Assembly: GCF_001189295.1 (NCBI RefSeq)
Contig: NZ_CP012159.1
Location: 5,472,525-5,536,524, forward strand
Reading direction: 5' to 3'
Length of the DNA stretch: 64,000 bases
DNA from: Chondromyces crocatus
Lineage (GTDB): Bacteria > Myxococcota_A > Polyangia > Polyangiales > Polyangiaceae
Shown in pieces: positions 7,771-16,794 of this stretch (positions are counted from its first letter, which is position 1; each line of letters begins with the position of its first letter). The notes beneath the pieces are model-generated. The model searched no databases, was not told the origin of the DNA, and saw nothing but the letters and a program-made list of their open reading frames with translations. The translations under genes were made by a program, and so were the position numbers.

Positions 7771-9573
7771 ATGACGGTTGATCCCGCTCTCATTCGTAAT
7801 TTCTCCATCATTGCTCACATCGACCACGGCAAGTCGACCCTGGCTGATCGCATCCTCGATGTGACCGGCGCCCTCACTGCGCGCGAGCAGGTCGCTCAGT
7901 TCCTCGACAAGATGGAAATTGAGCGAGAGCGGGGGATCACCGTCAAAGCGCAGACCGTCCGGCTCGATTACAAAGCCCTCAACGGTGTCACCTATCGCTT
8001 GCACCTCATCGATACGCCAGGGCATGTGGACTTCCATTACGAGGTCTCGCGGAGCCTTCAGGCCTGCGAAGGTGCTCTGCTGGTCGTGGACGCCTCCCAA
8101 GGGGTCGAGGCTCAGACCCTGGCCAACGTCTACCTGGCCATCGAGAACAACCTCGAAGTCATTCCGGTCCTGAACAAGATCGATCTCCCTTCCGCGGACC
8201 CGGACAGAACGCGCCGCGAAATCGAAGACGTCATCGGACTCGATTGCAATGGCATCGTCCAGGCGAGCGCGAAGACTGGGCTCGGCATCCGCGACATCCT
8301 GGAAGAGATCGTCGCCCGGGTCCCGGCCCCGAAGGGCGACGCTGACGCCGCCCCCAGGGCGCTGATCTTCGATAGCTGGTACGATAGCTACCGGGGCGCC
8401 GTGATCATGGTCCGCGTCGTCGACGGTGTTCTCCGAAAAGGGCAGAAAGTCCGCCTCATGGCCACCGGGCGCGACTACGAGCTGGTGGAGATGGGCGTAT
8501 TCGCGCCTCACCCGACCCCCATCACCTCGCTCGGCCCCGGCGAAGTCGGCTTCCTCGTGGCCAACATCAAGAGCGTCGTCGATACCAAGATCGGCGACAC
8601 CGTGACGGATGCGGTCCACCCGGCAACGGTCCCTCTGCCAGGCTTCAAGGACGTGAAGCCCATGGTCTTCGCTGGCGTCTTCCCCACCGATTCCGGGCAG
8701 TACGAGGACCTCCGCGATGCGCTGTCCAAGCTGAACATGAACGATGCCTCGTTCGTGTTCGAGCCCGACACCTCCGAAGCGCTCGGCTTCGGCTTCCGCT
8801 GCGGGTTCCTTGGCCTGCTCCACATGGAGATCATCCAGGAGCGGCTGGAGCGAGAATACAACCTCGACCTCATCACCACCGCCCCCAGCGTGGCATTCCA
8901 CGTCTACATGACCGATGGATCCATGCGTCGGATCGAGAACCCCGCGAAGATGCCGCCGACGCAGAGCATGGACCGCATCGAGGAGCCCATCTATCGGGTG
9001 ATGATCCACGTCCCCTCGGGCTACGTCGGCGCCGTCCTCGCACTCTGTCAGGAGCGGCGAGGGGAGCAGAAATCGCTCCAGTATGCTTCGGCCGATCGCG
9101 TGATCATCACCTACGACCTCCCGCTCGGCGAGGTCCTCTTCGACTTCCATGACAAGCTGAAGAGCGTATCTCGTGGCTATGCCTCGATGGATTATGAACT
9201 CGTCGGATACCGCGCCGACGACCTGGTGAAGCTCGACATGCTCGTCAATGGCGAGCCGCTCGACGCCCTCAGCGTCATCGTTCACCGAGAAAAGGCCTAC
9301 ACGCGAGGCCGCGACCTCGCCGTGAAGCTGAAGGACATCGTCCCCCGTCAGCAATACGAAGTCGCCATCCAGGCTGCCCTCGGCACCAAGGTGATCGCCC
9401 GCACCACGGTTCGTGCCCTCCGCAAGGACGTCACGGCCAAGTGCTACGGCGGTGACATCAGCCGCAAGCGCAAGCTCCTCGAGAAGCAAAAGGAAGGCAA
9501 GAAGCGCATGAAGATGGTGGGCAGCGTGGAGATCCCTCAGGAAGCCTTCCTCGCCATCCTCAAGCTCGACTGA
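7771..9573 (+). CDS. lepA: Elongation factor 4 (LepA GTPase)
   Basis: 600 residues, the normal LepA length. G1 is [10 protein letters not shown]3 is DTPGHVDF, G4 is NKID, with the [10 protein letters not shown] switch-I segment. The C-terminal LepA-specific domain is complete ([27 protein letters not shown]). The protein is a ribosome-dependent GTPase that can back-translocate the ribosome and assists under stress or in assembly. The ATG at 7771 fits the usual start, [16 protein letters not shown]. Confidence 0.98.
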   Translation: MTVDPALIRNFSIIAHIDHGKSTLADRILDVTGALTAREQVAQFLDKMEIERERGITVKAQTVRLDYKALNGVTYRLHLIDTPGHVDFHYEVSRSLQACEGALLVVDASQGVEAQTLANVYLAIENNLEVIPVLNKIDLPSADPDRTRREIEDVIGLDCNGIVQASAKTGLGIRDILEEIVARVPAPKGDADAAPRALIFDSWYDSYRGAVIMVRVVDGVLRKGQKVRLMATGRDYELVEMGVFAPHPTPITSLGPGEVGFLVANIKSVVDTKIGDTVTDAVHPATVPLPGFKDVKPMVFAGVFPTDSGQYEDLRDALSKLNMNDASFVFEPDTSEALGFGFRCGFLGLLHMEIIQERLEREYNLDLITTAPSVAFHVYMTDGSMRRIENPAKMPPTQSMDRIEEPIYRVMIHVPSGYVGAVLALCQERRGEQKSLQYASADRVIITYDLPLGEVLFDFHDKLKSVSRGYASMDYELVGYRADDLVKLDMLVNGEPLDALSVIVHREKAYTRGRDLAVKLKDIVPRQQYEVAIQAALGTKVIARTTVRALRKDVTAKCYGGDISRKRKLLEKQKEGKKRMKMVGSVEIPQEAFLAILKLD

Positions 9574-9603
9574 CACATGACCGAGGCGGTCCTCCTGTCC
9601 TGG

Positions 9604-9620
9604 GGGCCGCCCGGCGGCCC
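9604..9620. other. GC-rich hairpin after lepA
   Basis: GGGCCGC-CCG-GCGGCCC, a perfect 7-bp stem about 30 nt after the lepA stop. No T-tract, so at best a weak or Rho-assisted terminator. Confidence 0.35.
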
Positions 9621-9737
9621 GTGGTCGACTGGTGCATCACGTCCAGACCTTCATGACGCCCTTCAGCGCTCGCCCGATGAATTCGGTGGGACGACGGCCC
9701 CCCTCGCAGTTGGATACAACCTGTGGAGTCACGAGAG

Positions 9738-11150
9738 ATGACGTCTGAGCTGCTCCAGGATCTGAATCGTGACTGCTCCCCGCTGGCGAGCGTCCGTCAC
9801 GACGCGACGATAGCGTTCGGCCCGGGAATGCGGGTCGAGCGATTCGTACTGGGCAATGGCCTCAAGCTGCTGCTCCTCCAGGACCACGCTGCCCCGGTGA
9901 TCTGCGTGCAGACCTGGTTCGGCGTCGGCTCGCGGCACGAGCGGCCTGGAAAGACGGGGCTGGCCCATTTGCTGGAACACCTGATGTTCGGCGAGACCGA
10001 GCGGCACCCTCACGGCGCATTTGATCGGCTGCTGGAAGAGGCGGGTGCCGAGACCAATGCAGCGACGTTCCTCGACTGGACCTACTACCACGCGGACCTG
10101 CCTCGCGAGGCCCTGGAGCTCACGCTCGGCCTGGAAGCCGAGCGCATGGCGCGTCTGGTCCTGCGGGACGAGCAGGTCGTGAGTGAAAAAGAGGTCGTCA
10201 CCAACGAGCGCCGGCAGCGCGTCGACGATGACGTGGATGGCTCGGTGAACGAGTCGCTCTACAAGGAAGCCTTCCTCGAGCATGCCTATGGACGGCCCAC
10301 CATCGGGTGGATGGAGGACATCAAGGGCTTCAGCGCCGAGGATTGCGCGGACTTTTACCGAACCTACTACGCACCGAACAACGCCACCTTGGTCATGGTC
10401 GGAGACTTCGCCCTCGGAGAAGCGCTCCGAGCGGTCCAGCGCCTTTATGGCGCGTACCAGCCGTCCCAGATTCCCATCGAGGACGTCCACCCTGAGCCCG
10501 CGCAGACCGAGGAGCGGCGCGTCCAGGTCCAGAAGCCCACCACGACCCACAAGCTGGCGATCGGCTACAAATCCCCCGCCCTGGGTGATTTCGACCACGC
10601 CCCGCTCGTGCTGTTGAACGAGATCCTCTTCGGAGGCCGCTCGTCGCGTGTTCATCGGGCCCTCGTACGTGAGGGAGAGCTGGCCAGCGAGGTCCGAGGC
10701 TGGGTGGGGTCGTTCCGGGATCAGGCGCTTTACGACATCTACGTCGCTGGCCGTGACGACCGCCACGGGGACGAACTGCTCGCAGCCCTCGACGAGCAGT
10801 TCGAGAAGGTGTGCCGCGAGCCTGTCTCCCAGTCCGAGCTGGATCGCGCCAAGGCACGCATCGAGCTCTCCACCCTCCAGGGCCTGGAGACGGTCTCCGG
10901 CAAGGCCGAGCAGCTCGGCTTCTTCGAGACCGTCCTCGGGGACCCTGCCGCCCTCTTCGACAAGCTCGCGGCATACCAGCGGGTCACCCTGGGCGACATC
11001 TTGCGGGTGAGCAGGCGCTACCTGCTCCCCAGCGCCCGCACCATCATCCACGTCGTCCCGAGCGGCGTCACCGAAGACGACGACGACGAGGATGACGACG
11101 ACGACATCGCCTCCGACGACGCCTTCGCGCACCAAGGAGAGGCATCGTGA
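9738..11150 (+). CDS. M16 zinc metalloprotease, catalytic subunit
   Basis: 470 residues from ATG 9738 (an in-frame GTG at 9723 adds five). The inverted zinc motif HLLEH (HxxEH) is present in GLAHLLEHLMFGETE, with the distal Glu expected about 75 residues later in the EKEVVTNERR segment. Two M16 domains (N- and C-terminal halves) are recognisable, and the C-terminus is a run of Asp/Glu (residues about 452-463). It overlaps the next gene at GTGA, so the pair is co-translated. Family members degrade peptides in the cytosol or periplasm; no signal peptide is visible. Confidence 0.9.
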   Translation: MTSELLQDLNRDCSPLASVRHDATIAFGPGMRVERFVLGNGLKLLLLQDHAAPVICVQTWFGVGSRHERPGKTGLAHLLEHLMFGETERHPHGAFDRLLEEAGAETNAATFLDWTYYHADLPREALELTLGLEAERMARLVLRDEQVVSEKEVVTNERRQRVDDDVDGSVNESLYKEAFLEHAYGRPTIGWMEDIKGFSAEDCADFYRTYYAPNNATLVMVGDFALGEALRAVQRLYGAYQPSQIPIEDVHPEPAQTEERRVQVQKPTTTHKLAIGYKSPALGDFDHAPLVLLNEILFGGRSSRVHRALVREGELASEVRGWVGSFRDQALYDIYVAGRDDRHGDELLAALDEQFEKVCREPVSQSELDRAKARIELSTLQGLETVSGKAEQLGFFETVLGDPAALFDKLAAYQRVTLGDILRVSRRYLLPSARTIIHVVPSGVTEDDDDEDDDDDIASDDAFAHQGEAS

Positions 11151-12433
11151 GCGATCCGAAACTCTACGTGGAGTCGAGCCATGGACTCCCCCTCGTCAGC
11201 CAGCTCGTCGCCTTTCGCTCGGGCTCTGCCCACGATCCCGTCGGCAAGGAGGGGCTCTCGCGCGTGACGGCGAGGATGCTCCGCCGCGGCGCCGAGGGCT
11301 ACTCTGCCACCCAGATCGAAGAGACGGTGGACACGCTCGGTGGTGAGTTCGGCGCCGACGTCGGCATGAGCTCCACCTCGGTGCAGTTCGAGGTGATCAA
11401 GCGCTCCCTCGACCCCTTCGCCGCCCTCGGTGCCGTCATCCTCTCTCGCCCTGCCTTCGACGAGCAGGAGCTCGAGCGCCTCCTCCGCGAGACCGCCGCA
11501 GATCTCGTGGAAGCGCGTGACAGCGACGCCTCTCTTTGCAGCCGTGGCTTCCGGCGAGCGCTCTTTGCGGGCCACCCCTATGGTCGCCGCGTCGCCGGCA
11601 CACTCACCTCGTTGCGGGCCATCACCCGGGACGACGTCGTCTCCTTCTACCGGACCCACTACACCCGCCGGAACGCCGTCGTGGCCCTCTCGGGGGACGT
11701 CGACCGCGACGAGGCCACCTCTTTCGTCGACCGCATCCTCGGAGCGCTCCCCGAGGGCGAGCGGATCGCGGATCCCGTGCCTCCTCCCGTCCAGCGGGCC
11801 GGGCGCCACCTCGTCTTCGTCGACAAGCCGGAGCGCACGCAGACCCAGATCACCCTCGGCAGCCTGGGGACCAGCGCGCACGATCCCGACCACATCCCCC
11901 TCCTCGTCGCGAACGCCGTCTTCGGGGGCAGCTTCACCTCCCGGTTGATGCAGGAGGTGCGGGTCAAACGCGGCTGGTCTTACGGCGCGTACTCACGGGC
12001 CGCCTTCGACCGCCAGAGGGAAGCCTTCTCGATCGGCGTCGCCCCGGCCGCCGGCGACGCCGCCGACTGCTTGGTGCTCATCCTGCAGCTCTTGCAGGCC
12101 CTGTGCGACGACGGCGTGACGGAGGACGAGCTTCGCTTCGTGAAAAGCTACCTCGTTCGCTCCCACGCCTTCGAGGTCGACACCGCCCGCAAGCGCGTCC
12201 ACCAGGCCCTCGAAGAGGAACTCTTCGACCTGCCCTCGGGCTACCACGAGAACTACGTGGCGCGCGTCCAGGCCGTCACCCGCGACGAAGCGAACACCGC
12301 GCTCCGCGCCCGCCTCGACCCCAGAAACCTCGTCATCAGCATGGTTGGCACCCACGCCGAGATCGGCCAGGCCATCCAGAGCGCCATCCCTGATCTCCAG
12401 GGTGCCGAAGTGCTCCCGCCCGACTTCGAGTAG
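11147..12433 (+). CDS. M16-family protein, non-catalytic partner subunit
   Basis: 428 residues beginning with GTG that overlaps the stop of the previous gene. The fold is M16-like throughout, but the HxxEH site is absent (the equivalent segment reads GLSRVTARMLRRG). It keeps the substrate-binding RxxxY-type motif near residue 270 (RVKRGWSYGAYS). In bacterial two-subunit M16B proteases one chain carries zinc and the other supplies this Arg/Tyr pair, which is just the split seen here. Confidence 0.9.
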   Translation: MSDPKLYVESSHGLPLVSQLVAFRSGSAHDPVGKEGLSRVTARMLRRGAEGYSATQIEETVDTLGGEFGADVGMSSTSVQFEVIKRSLDPFAALGAVILSRPAFDEQELERLLRETAADLVEARDSDASLCSRGFRRALFAGHPYGRRVAGTLTSLRAITRDDVVSFYRTHYTRRNAVVALSGDVDRDEATSFVDRILGALPEGERIADPVPPPVQRAGRHLVFVDKPERTQTQITLGSLGTSAHDPDHIPLLVANAVFGGSFTSRLMQEVRVKRGWSYGAYSRAAFDRQREAFSIGVAPAAGDAADCLVLILQLLQALCDDGVTEDELRFVKSYLVRSHAFEVDTARKRVHQALEEELFDLPSGYHENYVARVQAVTRDEANTALRARLDPRNLVISMVGTHAEIGQAIQSAIPDLQGAEVLPPDFE

Positions 12434-12829
12434 CGCCCACCCGACCTCGAGGTGCGCCGAGGCGCGGGGACACCGCGCCCCCGTCCCGCGCCCCTCCAAC
12501 CACCCCTCCATTCCCCTCGCGGGCACGGCCAGGACGGCGCGCATGCCGCGAGAAGCGCGCGTGAGCTTCGGGAGAGGCCTGCCAGGGACCTCTCCGGGAT
12601 CACATTCAGGTGGCCCGAACCACGCAAAGGGCTCAAGCCCTCAGCTGGGGACGCGCTGCGATCCGAGCCAGCCGTCACGCTCGTGGGGAGAGGTCCATCG
12701 ACTCCGACCTGCAGGCCGCCCGCTCTCATGGCCCCCGTCGTCGACGGACCGTCACCTTCCACTTCGTAAGGTGCCGACCAGAGACCCATCCCACCCGACT
12801 GCGACATCGGAGTTACCAAGGGAGGCGCG
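12434..12829. other. 396-bp intergenic region
   Basis: Very GC-rich and open in several frames, as is usual here, but with no start, Shine-Dalgarno and protein-like composition together. It probably holds the promoter of the kinase operon; I cannot pick a convincing -10/-35 pair. Confidence 0.4.
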
Positions 12830-14491
12830 TTGACCCCGTTCAGCGGGACCATCATTGCCGATCGCTTTCGCCTGGTGCGTACGCTGGGGGAGGGCGGTAT
12901 GGGTTCGGTCTGGCTGGCCGAGCACCTGGGGCTCGACGTGCCTTGCGCCGTGAAGCTCATCCAGGGCGAGGCCCTCGGCTCCGACGAAGTGCGTCGCCGC
13001 TTCGAGCGCGAGGCGAAGATCGCGGCGCAGATCCGCAGCCCGCACGTGGTCCACATCCTCGATCACGGCGTCTGGGAGGACACCCCGTACATCGCGATGG
13101 AGTTCCTCGAAGGGGAAGACCTGGAGCAACGCCTCAGTCGCCTCGGGCGGCTGGACTCCGGCGACGTCGTCTCGATCGCGACCCAGGTGGCCCGGGCGCT
13201 GAGCAAGGCCCACGCGGCCGGCCTGGTGCACCGCGACCTCAAGCCCGCCAACATCTTCCTCGCCAGCGACGACGACCGCGAGATCGTCAAGGTGCTCGAT
13301 TTCGGCATCGCCAAGGACGTCACCCCCACGGTCACCAGCACGACCAAGACGGGCGCCTTGCTCGGCACCCCGGTCTACATGAGCCCCGAGCAAGCCCAGG
13401 GCGTGCGCGCCGTGGATCACCGCTCCGACCTCTGGTCGCTGGGCGTCGTGGTCTTCGAGTGCCTCACCGGCCAGCTCCCCTTCATGAGCGAGGCCTTCGG
13501 CGACCTCCTCCTCAAGATCATGGTGCACCCCCAGCCGGTCCCGTCGAACCTCGCCCCCGTCCCGCCCGGCTTCGACGCCTGGTGGGCGCGCGCGACGCGA
13601 AGAGAGCCGGATCTGCGCTTCCAGAGCGCGAAGGAGATGGCCGAGGCCCTCAACCTGGCGCTCGGTGTCCGGGGGAGCAGCCACGAGCTGCGCAGCCACA
13701 TGTCGGACGCCTTGCGCCTCGCGCGCTCGTCGTCGCTGTCGCTCGGCGCCCACCGCCGGCTGTCCGCACCACCGCTCCCTCCAGTCCCATCGTGCGCAGG
13801 CGACGCCGTCTTCGACGCCACCGTGGCTACGCCCGAGCATCCCACCGCGACCCGACGAAACGGAACCGCGGTGATGACCCCGCAGGTTCCACCTTCGGAG
13901 CGCGCCCCCATCTCGGCCGTCGCCAGTTCCGTGCAGACGCTGGCCCTCAACCGACCCGTTTCGTCCCGCAGGCGCTCGCCTCTGCCCACGGAAGGATTGG
14001 TCACGAACCCGGCCCTCGCCACGCCTCTCCCAGGGAACCGGCTGCACAGGCTCGCGGCTGGCCTCCTTCTTGGAATCGTCGTGGTGCCTGTGGCGGCATG
14101 GTTGCTGGTGCGCAGCGGAGAACCACCTCGGGCCGTGGCGCACCCCATCTCCTTCCGCCCATCACTCGAGCTGGAGGGCGCAATGAACGGCGAGCATCGG
14201 GACGCGACGTTGGATCCACCTTCCTCCGAGCTGCCCTCGTCGGTGGCGCCCCTCGCGGCCTCGGCCACCCGGCCAACCACGACGGCCCGCCGTCCCGTGG
14301 CGAGCCTCCCTCCCCGGAGCGGCGCTCTCGCCACCGAACGCCGGCCGATGCGCCCGGCGAGCCCGGCACTCCCCCTCGAACCGCCCGTCGCAGCGCCCAC
14401 GCCTGCGATGCCGCCACCACCACCCCAGAGCGCACCCCAGCCCGTGAACTCTGCCTCCCGAAAGCGCGATCCGAAGGACTTCGGGATCTGA
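12830..14491 (+). CDS. Membrane-anchored Ser/Thr protein kinase
   Basis: 553 residues with a TTG start preceded closely by GGGAGG. The Hanks-type kinase domain (residues 5-285) has the glycine loop LGEGGMGSVWLAE, the catalytic Lys in CAVKLI, HRDLKPANIF and DFGIAKD, and an activation segment ending in GTPVYMSPEQ. A Pro/Ser/Thr-rich linker follows, then one transmembrane helix near residues 405-425 (LAAGLLLGIVVVPVAAWLLV) and a Pro-rich exterior. It leads an operon with a secreted PEGA-like protein and a beta-propeller lipoprotein, an arrangement that suggests a cell-envelope signalling unit. Confidence 0.92.
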   Translation: MTPFSGTIIADRFRLVRTLGEGGMGSVWLAEHLGLDVPCAVKLIQGEALGSDEVRRRFEREAKIAAQIRSPHVVHILDHGVWEDTPYIAMEFLEGEDLEQRLSRLGRLDSGDVVSIATQVARALSKAHAAGLVHRDLKPANIFLASDDDREIVKVLDFGIAKDVTPTVTSTTKTGALLGTPVYMSPEQAQGVRAVDHRSDLWSLGVVVFECLTGQLPFMSEAFGDLLLKIMVHPQPVPSNLAPVPPGFDAWWARATRREPDLRFQSAKEMAEALNLALGVRGSSHELRSHMSDALRLARSSSLSLGAHRRLSAPPLPPVPSCAGDAVFDATVATPEHPTATRRNGTAVMTPQVPPSERAPISAVASSVQTLALNRPVSSRRRSPLPTEGLVTNPALATPLPGNRLHRLAAGLLLGIVVVPVAAWLLVRSGEPPRAVAHPISFRPSLELEGAMNGEHRDATLDPPSSELPSSVAPLAASATRPTTTARRPVASLPPRSGALATERRPMRPASPALPLEPPVAAPTPAMPPPPPQSAPQPVNSASRKRDPKDFGI

Positions 14492-14515
14492 CGCCCCGAT
14501 CAGGAGCAGACCATC

Positions 14516-15502
14516 ATGACGCTTCGCCTCTGCGCGCTGGGACTGGGTGCATGCTTGTGGTTCATGCCGACGGTGGCGCACGCCGACACCTCGGACGTCG
14601 ATCGGGCGACGGCGCGCACCCTGGCTCAGGAGGGCCAGGACGCGCTGGACGATGGCGACTTCGACACCGCCCGTGATCGCTTCACCCGAGCGGACGCCAT
14701 CATCCACGCGCCCACCTTGCTCATCGGCGTGGCGCGCGCTCAGGTGGGCCTCGGCCACCTCATCGAAGCCCAGGAAGCGTACAACCGCATCCTGCGCGAG
14801 GGCATCGCGCCCGACGCCCCGGAGGCCTTCACCCTGGCCCTGGAGGAGGCACGACGCGAGGTCCTCGAGCTCTCGCCCCGGGTCCCCGCCGTGACGATCC
14901 GCGTCGACGGCGCGCACCCCTCCCAGGTGATGATCGACGGCGTCCCGATCCCTTCCGCTGCCATCGGAGCACGACGTCCCGTCGATCCCGGCGAGCACAC
15001 CATCCGGGCGATCGCCCCTGGCCATCGTGCCGCGGAGGCCAGCATCTTCCTCGCTGAAGGCACGCACCAGGACGTGCACCTCACCCTGGCCTCCACGACG
15101 CCCGAAGCCACGCCGCCGCGCCCCGAAGAGGCCCCCCTGGCGCCGCCTCGCTCCGGCTTCCCCAGCAAGGCCCTCGGGCTCACCGCCCTCGGCGTGGGTG
15201 GAGCGGGCATCGTCCTCGGAGGCGTCACCGGCATCATGGCCCTCGCGCGTCATGCGGCGCTCACCGAGGTGTGTCCGGGCGACGTCTGCCCCCGCCAGCA
15301 CGAAGGCGCGCGTGACACCTACCGCACGCTGGGCACCCTCTCCACCGTCGGCTTCATCGTCGGAGGCGCCGGGATCGTGGGCGGAAGCCTCCTCCTGCTC
15401 ACCATGCCCACCGTCGACGCCTCGCGCACGTCATCCCCGCAGGGTCTGCGAATCGCGCCGCAGATCGGGCCTGGCTACGTGGGAGCGAAAGGAAGCTTCT
15501 GA
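14516..15502 (+). CDS. Exported PEGA-like protein with C-terminal membrane segments
   Basis: 328 residues. Signal peptide with cleavage near VAHA-DT (residue 22). A helical TPR-like region (30-125) precedes a PEGA-like beta domain (about 130-195; VTIRVDGAHPSQVMIDGVPI ... DPGEHTIRAIAPGH). Two Gly-rich hydrophobic segments (about 220-240 and 280-302) flank two cysteines and probably span or anchor in the inner membrane. The gene sits 24 bp after the kinase gene, and its stop overlaps the next start (TGATG). Proteins of this layout are common next to Ser/Thr kinases in Polyangiales, with unknown function. Confidence 0.82.
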   Translation: MTLRLCALGLGACLWFMPTVAHADTSDVDRATARTLAQEGQDALDDGDFDTARDRFTRADAIIHAPTLLIGVARAQVGLGHLIEAQEAYNRILREGIAPDAPEAFTLALEEARREVLELSPRVPAVTIRVDGAHPSQVMIDGVPIPSAAIGARRPVDPGEHTIRAIAPGHRAAEASIFLAEGTHQDVHLTLASTTPEATPPRPEEAPLAPPRSGFPSKALGLTALGVGGAGIVLGGVTGIMALARHAALTEVCPGDVCPRQHEGARDTYRTLGTLSTVGFIVGGAGIVGGSLLLLTMPTVDASRTSSPQGLRIAPQIGPGYVGAKGSF

Positions 15503-16794
15503 TGAACGGCATCACCTCGCATCTCGGCTGGCTCCTCCTCGGCTTCACCTTCTCGAGCGCCGCCTGCAACGCGCTCCTCGGCGATTTCGAGCTGGAACCC
15601 GCCACCGAAGGGGAGCCGGCGATCACCGACGGACCGACGACGTCCACCACCTCCGCGGGAGGGCAGGGGGGAGCTTCCGGGGGGAACGCCACCGTGGCCG
15701 GCCCAGGTGGAGGCGACGGCACGGGTGGCGCTGCGGGCGGCCCCGAGGGGGGCGAGCTCCCGTGCGCCTCCGACTGCCAGGCTGGGTTTGCCGACTGCGG
15801 CGTCTGCGACGGCGTCTGCGACACCTTCCTCCTCGGCCAGGACGACGGCAACTGTGGCGAGTGCGGGAAGACCTGCGAGACCGGCGCGTGCAATGCGGGG
15901 AGCTGCGGCCCGGTGCTCGTGGCCGACAACCAGCTCGGGCCGGTGAGCCTCGCCTCGGACGGCACGTTCCTCTACTGGGTGAACCAGGGGAGCCTGGTCG
16001 ACGCGACTGGCTCCATCGTCAAGCGCCCGATCGCGCTCGATGGGCCTGCGCAGACCCTGATCGGCAACCAGGGCGCGCCGAGTCGCCTCGCGCTCGATCG
16101 CGGCTTCCTCTACTGGACCCGACGCAACCCCCCCTCCGTGGCCCTCATGCGCATGGGCCTGGATGGCAGTGGCATCCTCTCCCTGAGCGGAGGCACCAGC
16201 CTCGTCGGACTGGCCCTGGATGGAGAGGCCCTCTACTGGACCGACCAGTACGCCAACAAAGTGCGCCGGATGGCGTCACCAGGCACTCAGGGCTCCTCCC
16301 TGGATTTCGTCAGCTCCCAGTCCGGCGCGTACGGCGTCGCGGTCGATGCCACCCACGTCTACTGGGTGAGCCAGGGCAACCGGACCGTGATGCGCGCGAC
16401 CAAGGCCTCCAAGATCCCGACCATGATCTGGACCGGCACCACGGGTGTGGACCTGCGCTCGATCGCCGTGGACGACAAGTACGTCTACTGGACCACGGAG
16501 CCCGATCGCAACGCGTCCGGTGCGCCCCTTCGCGGCGCGATCATGCGCTACCACCTGAGCAGCGCGACCATCGAGCCGCTCGGCGAGAGCCCCGCCCCGA
16601 GGGACATCTTCGTGGACGGCGAGCGTGTGTACTGGAGCGACTCGAGCGACTTCGGGATCTTCTGGGTCCACCGCGACGAGAACTCCGCCTCCCAGCACCG
16701 CATCCCCGCCACGGGTCCGACGCTGACGGTGACCACCGATGCCACGCGCATCTACTGGTCGACGGAGCGCGCCATCTACAAGATGGTCAAATAG
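15502..16794 (+). CDS. Lipoprotein with beta-propeller (YWTD/LDLR-B-like) repeats
   Basis: 430 residues. The signal sequence ends in SSAAC (Cys22), a plausible lipobox. A Gly/Thr-rich low-complexity stretch leads into a Cys-rich module (CASDC..CGVCDGVC..CGECGKTC, residues ~88-135). The rest is a six-bladed beta-propeller with repeats such as FLYWVNQG, FLYWTRR, ALYWTDQY, HVYWVSQG, YVYWTTEP, RVYWSDSS and RIYWSTER. Such propellers bind proteins or glycans on the cell surface. Third gene of the kinase operon and 3'-overlapping by 8 bp with the convergent asnB. Confidence 0.87.
   Translation: MNGITSHLGWLLLGFTFSSAACNALLGDFELEPATEGEPAITDGPTTSTTSAGGQGGASGGNATVAGPGGGDGTGGAAGGPEGGELPCASDCQAGFADCGVCDGVCDTFLLGQDDGNCGECGKTCETGACNAGSCGPVLVADNQLGPVSLASDGTFLYWVNQGSLVDATGSIVKRPIALDGPAQTLIGNQGAPSRLALDRGFLYWTRRNPPSVALMRMGLDGSGILSLSGGTSLVGLALDGEALYWTDQYANKVRRMASPGTQGSSLDFVSSQSGAYGVAVDATHVYWVSQGNRTVMRATKASKIPTMIWTGTTGVDLRSIAVDDKYVYWTTEPDRNASGAPLRGAIMRYHLSSATIEPLGESPAPRDIFVDGERVYWSDSSDFGIFWVHRDENSASQHRIPATGPTLTVTTDATRIYWSTERAIYKMVK

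Noticed and set aside
7621-9576. Long reading frame antisense to lepA
   Set aside because: Exact antisense of an intact LepA gene; long shadow frames are expected at this GC content.
12610-14676. A 688-residue frame overlapping the kinase gene
   Set aside because: Arg/Pro/Gly-rich shadow with no motif; the in-register kinase is complete.
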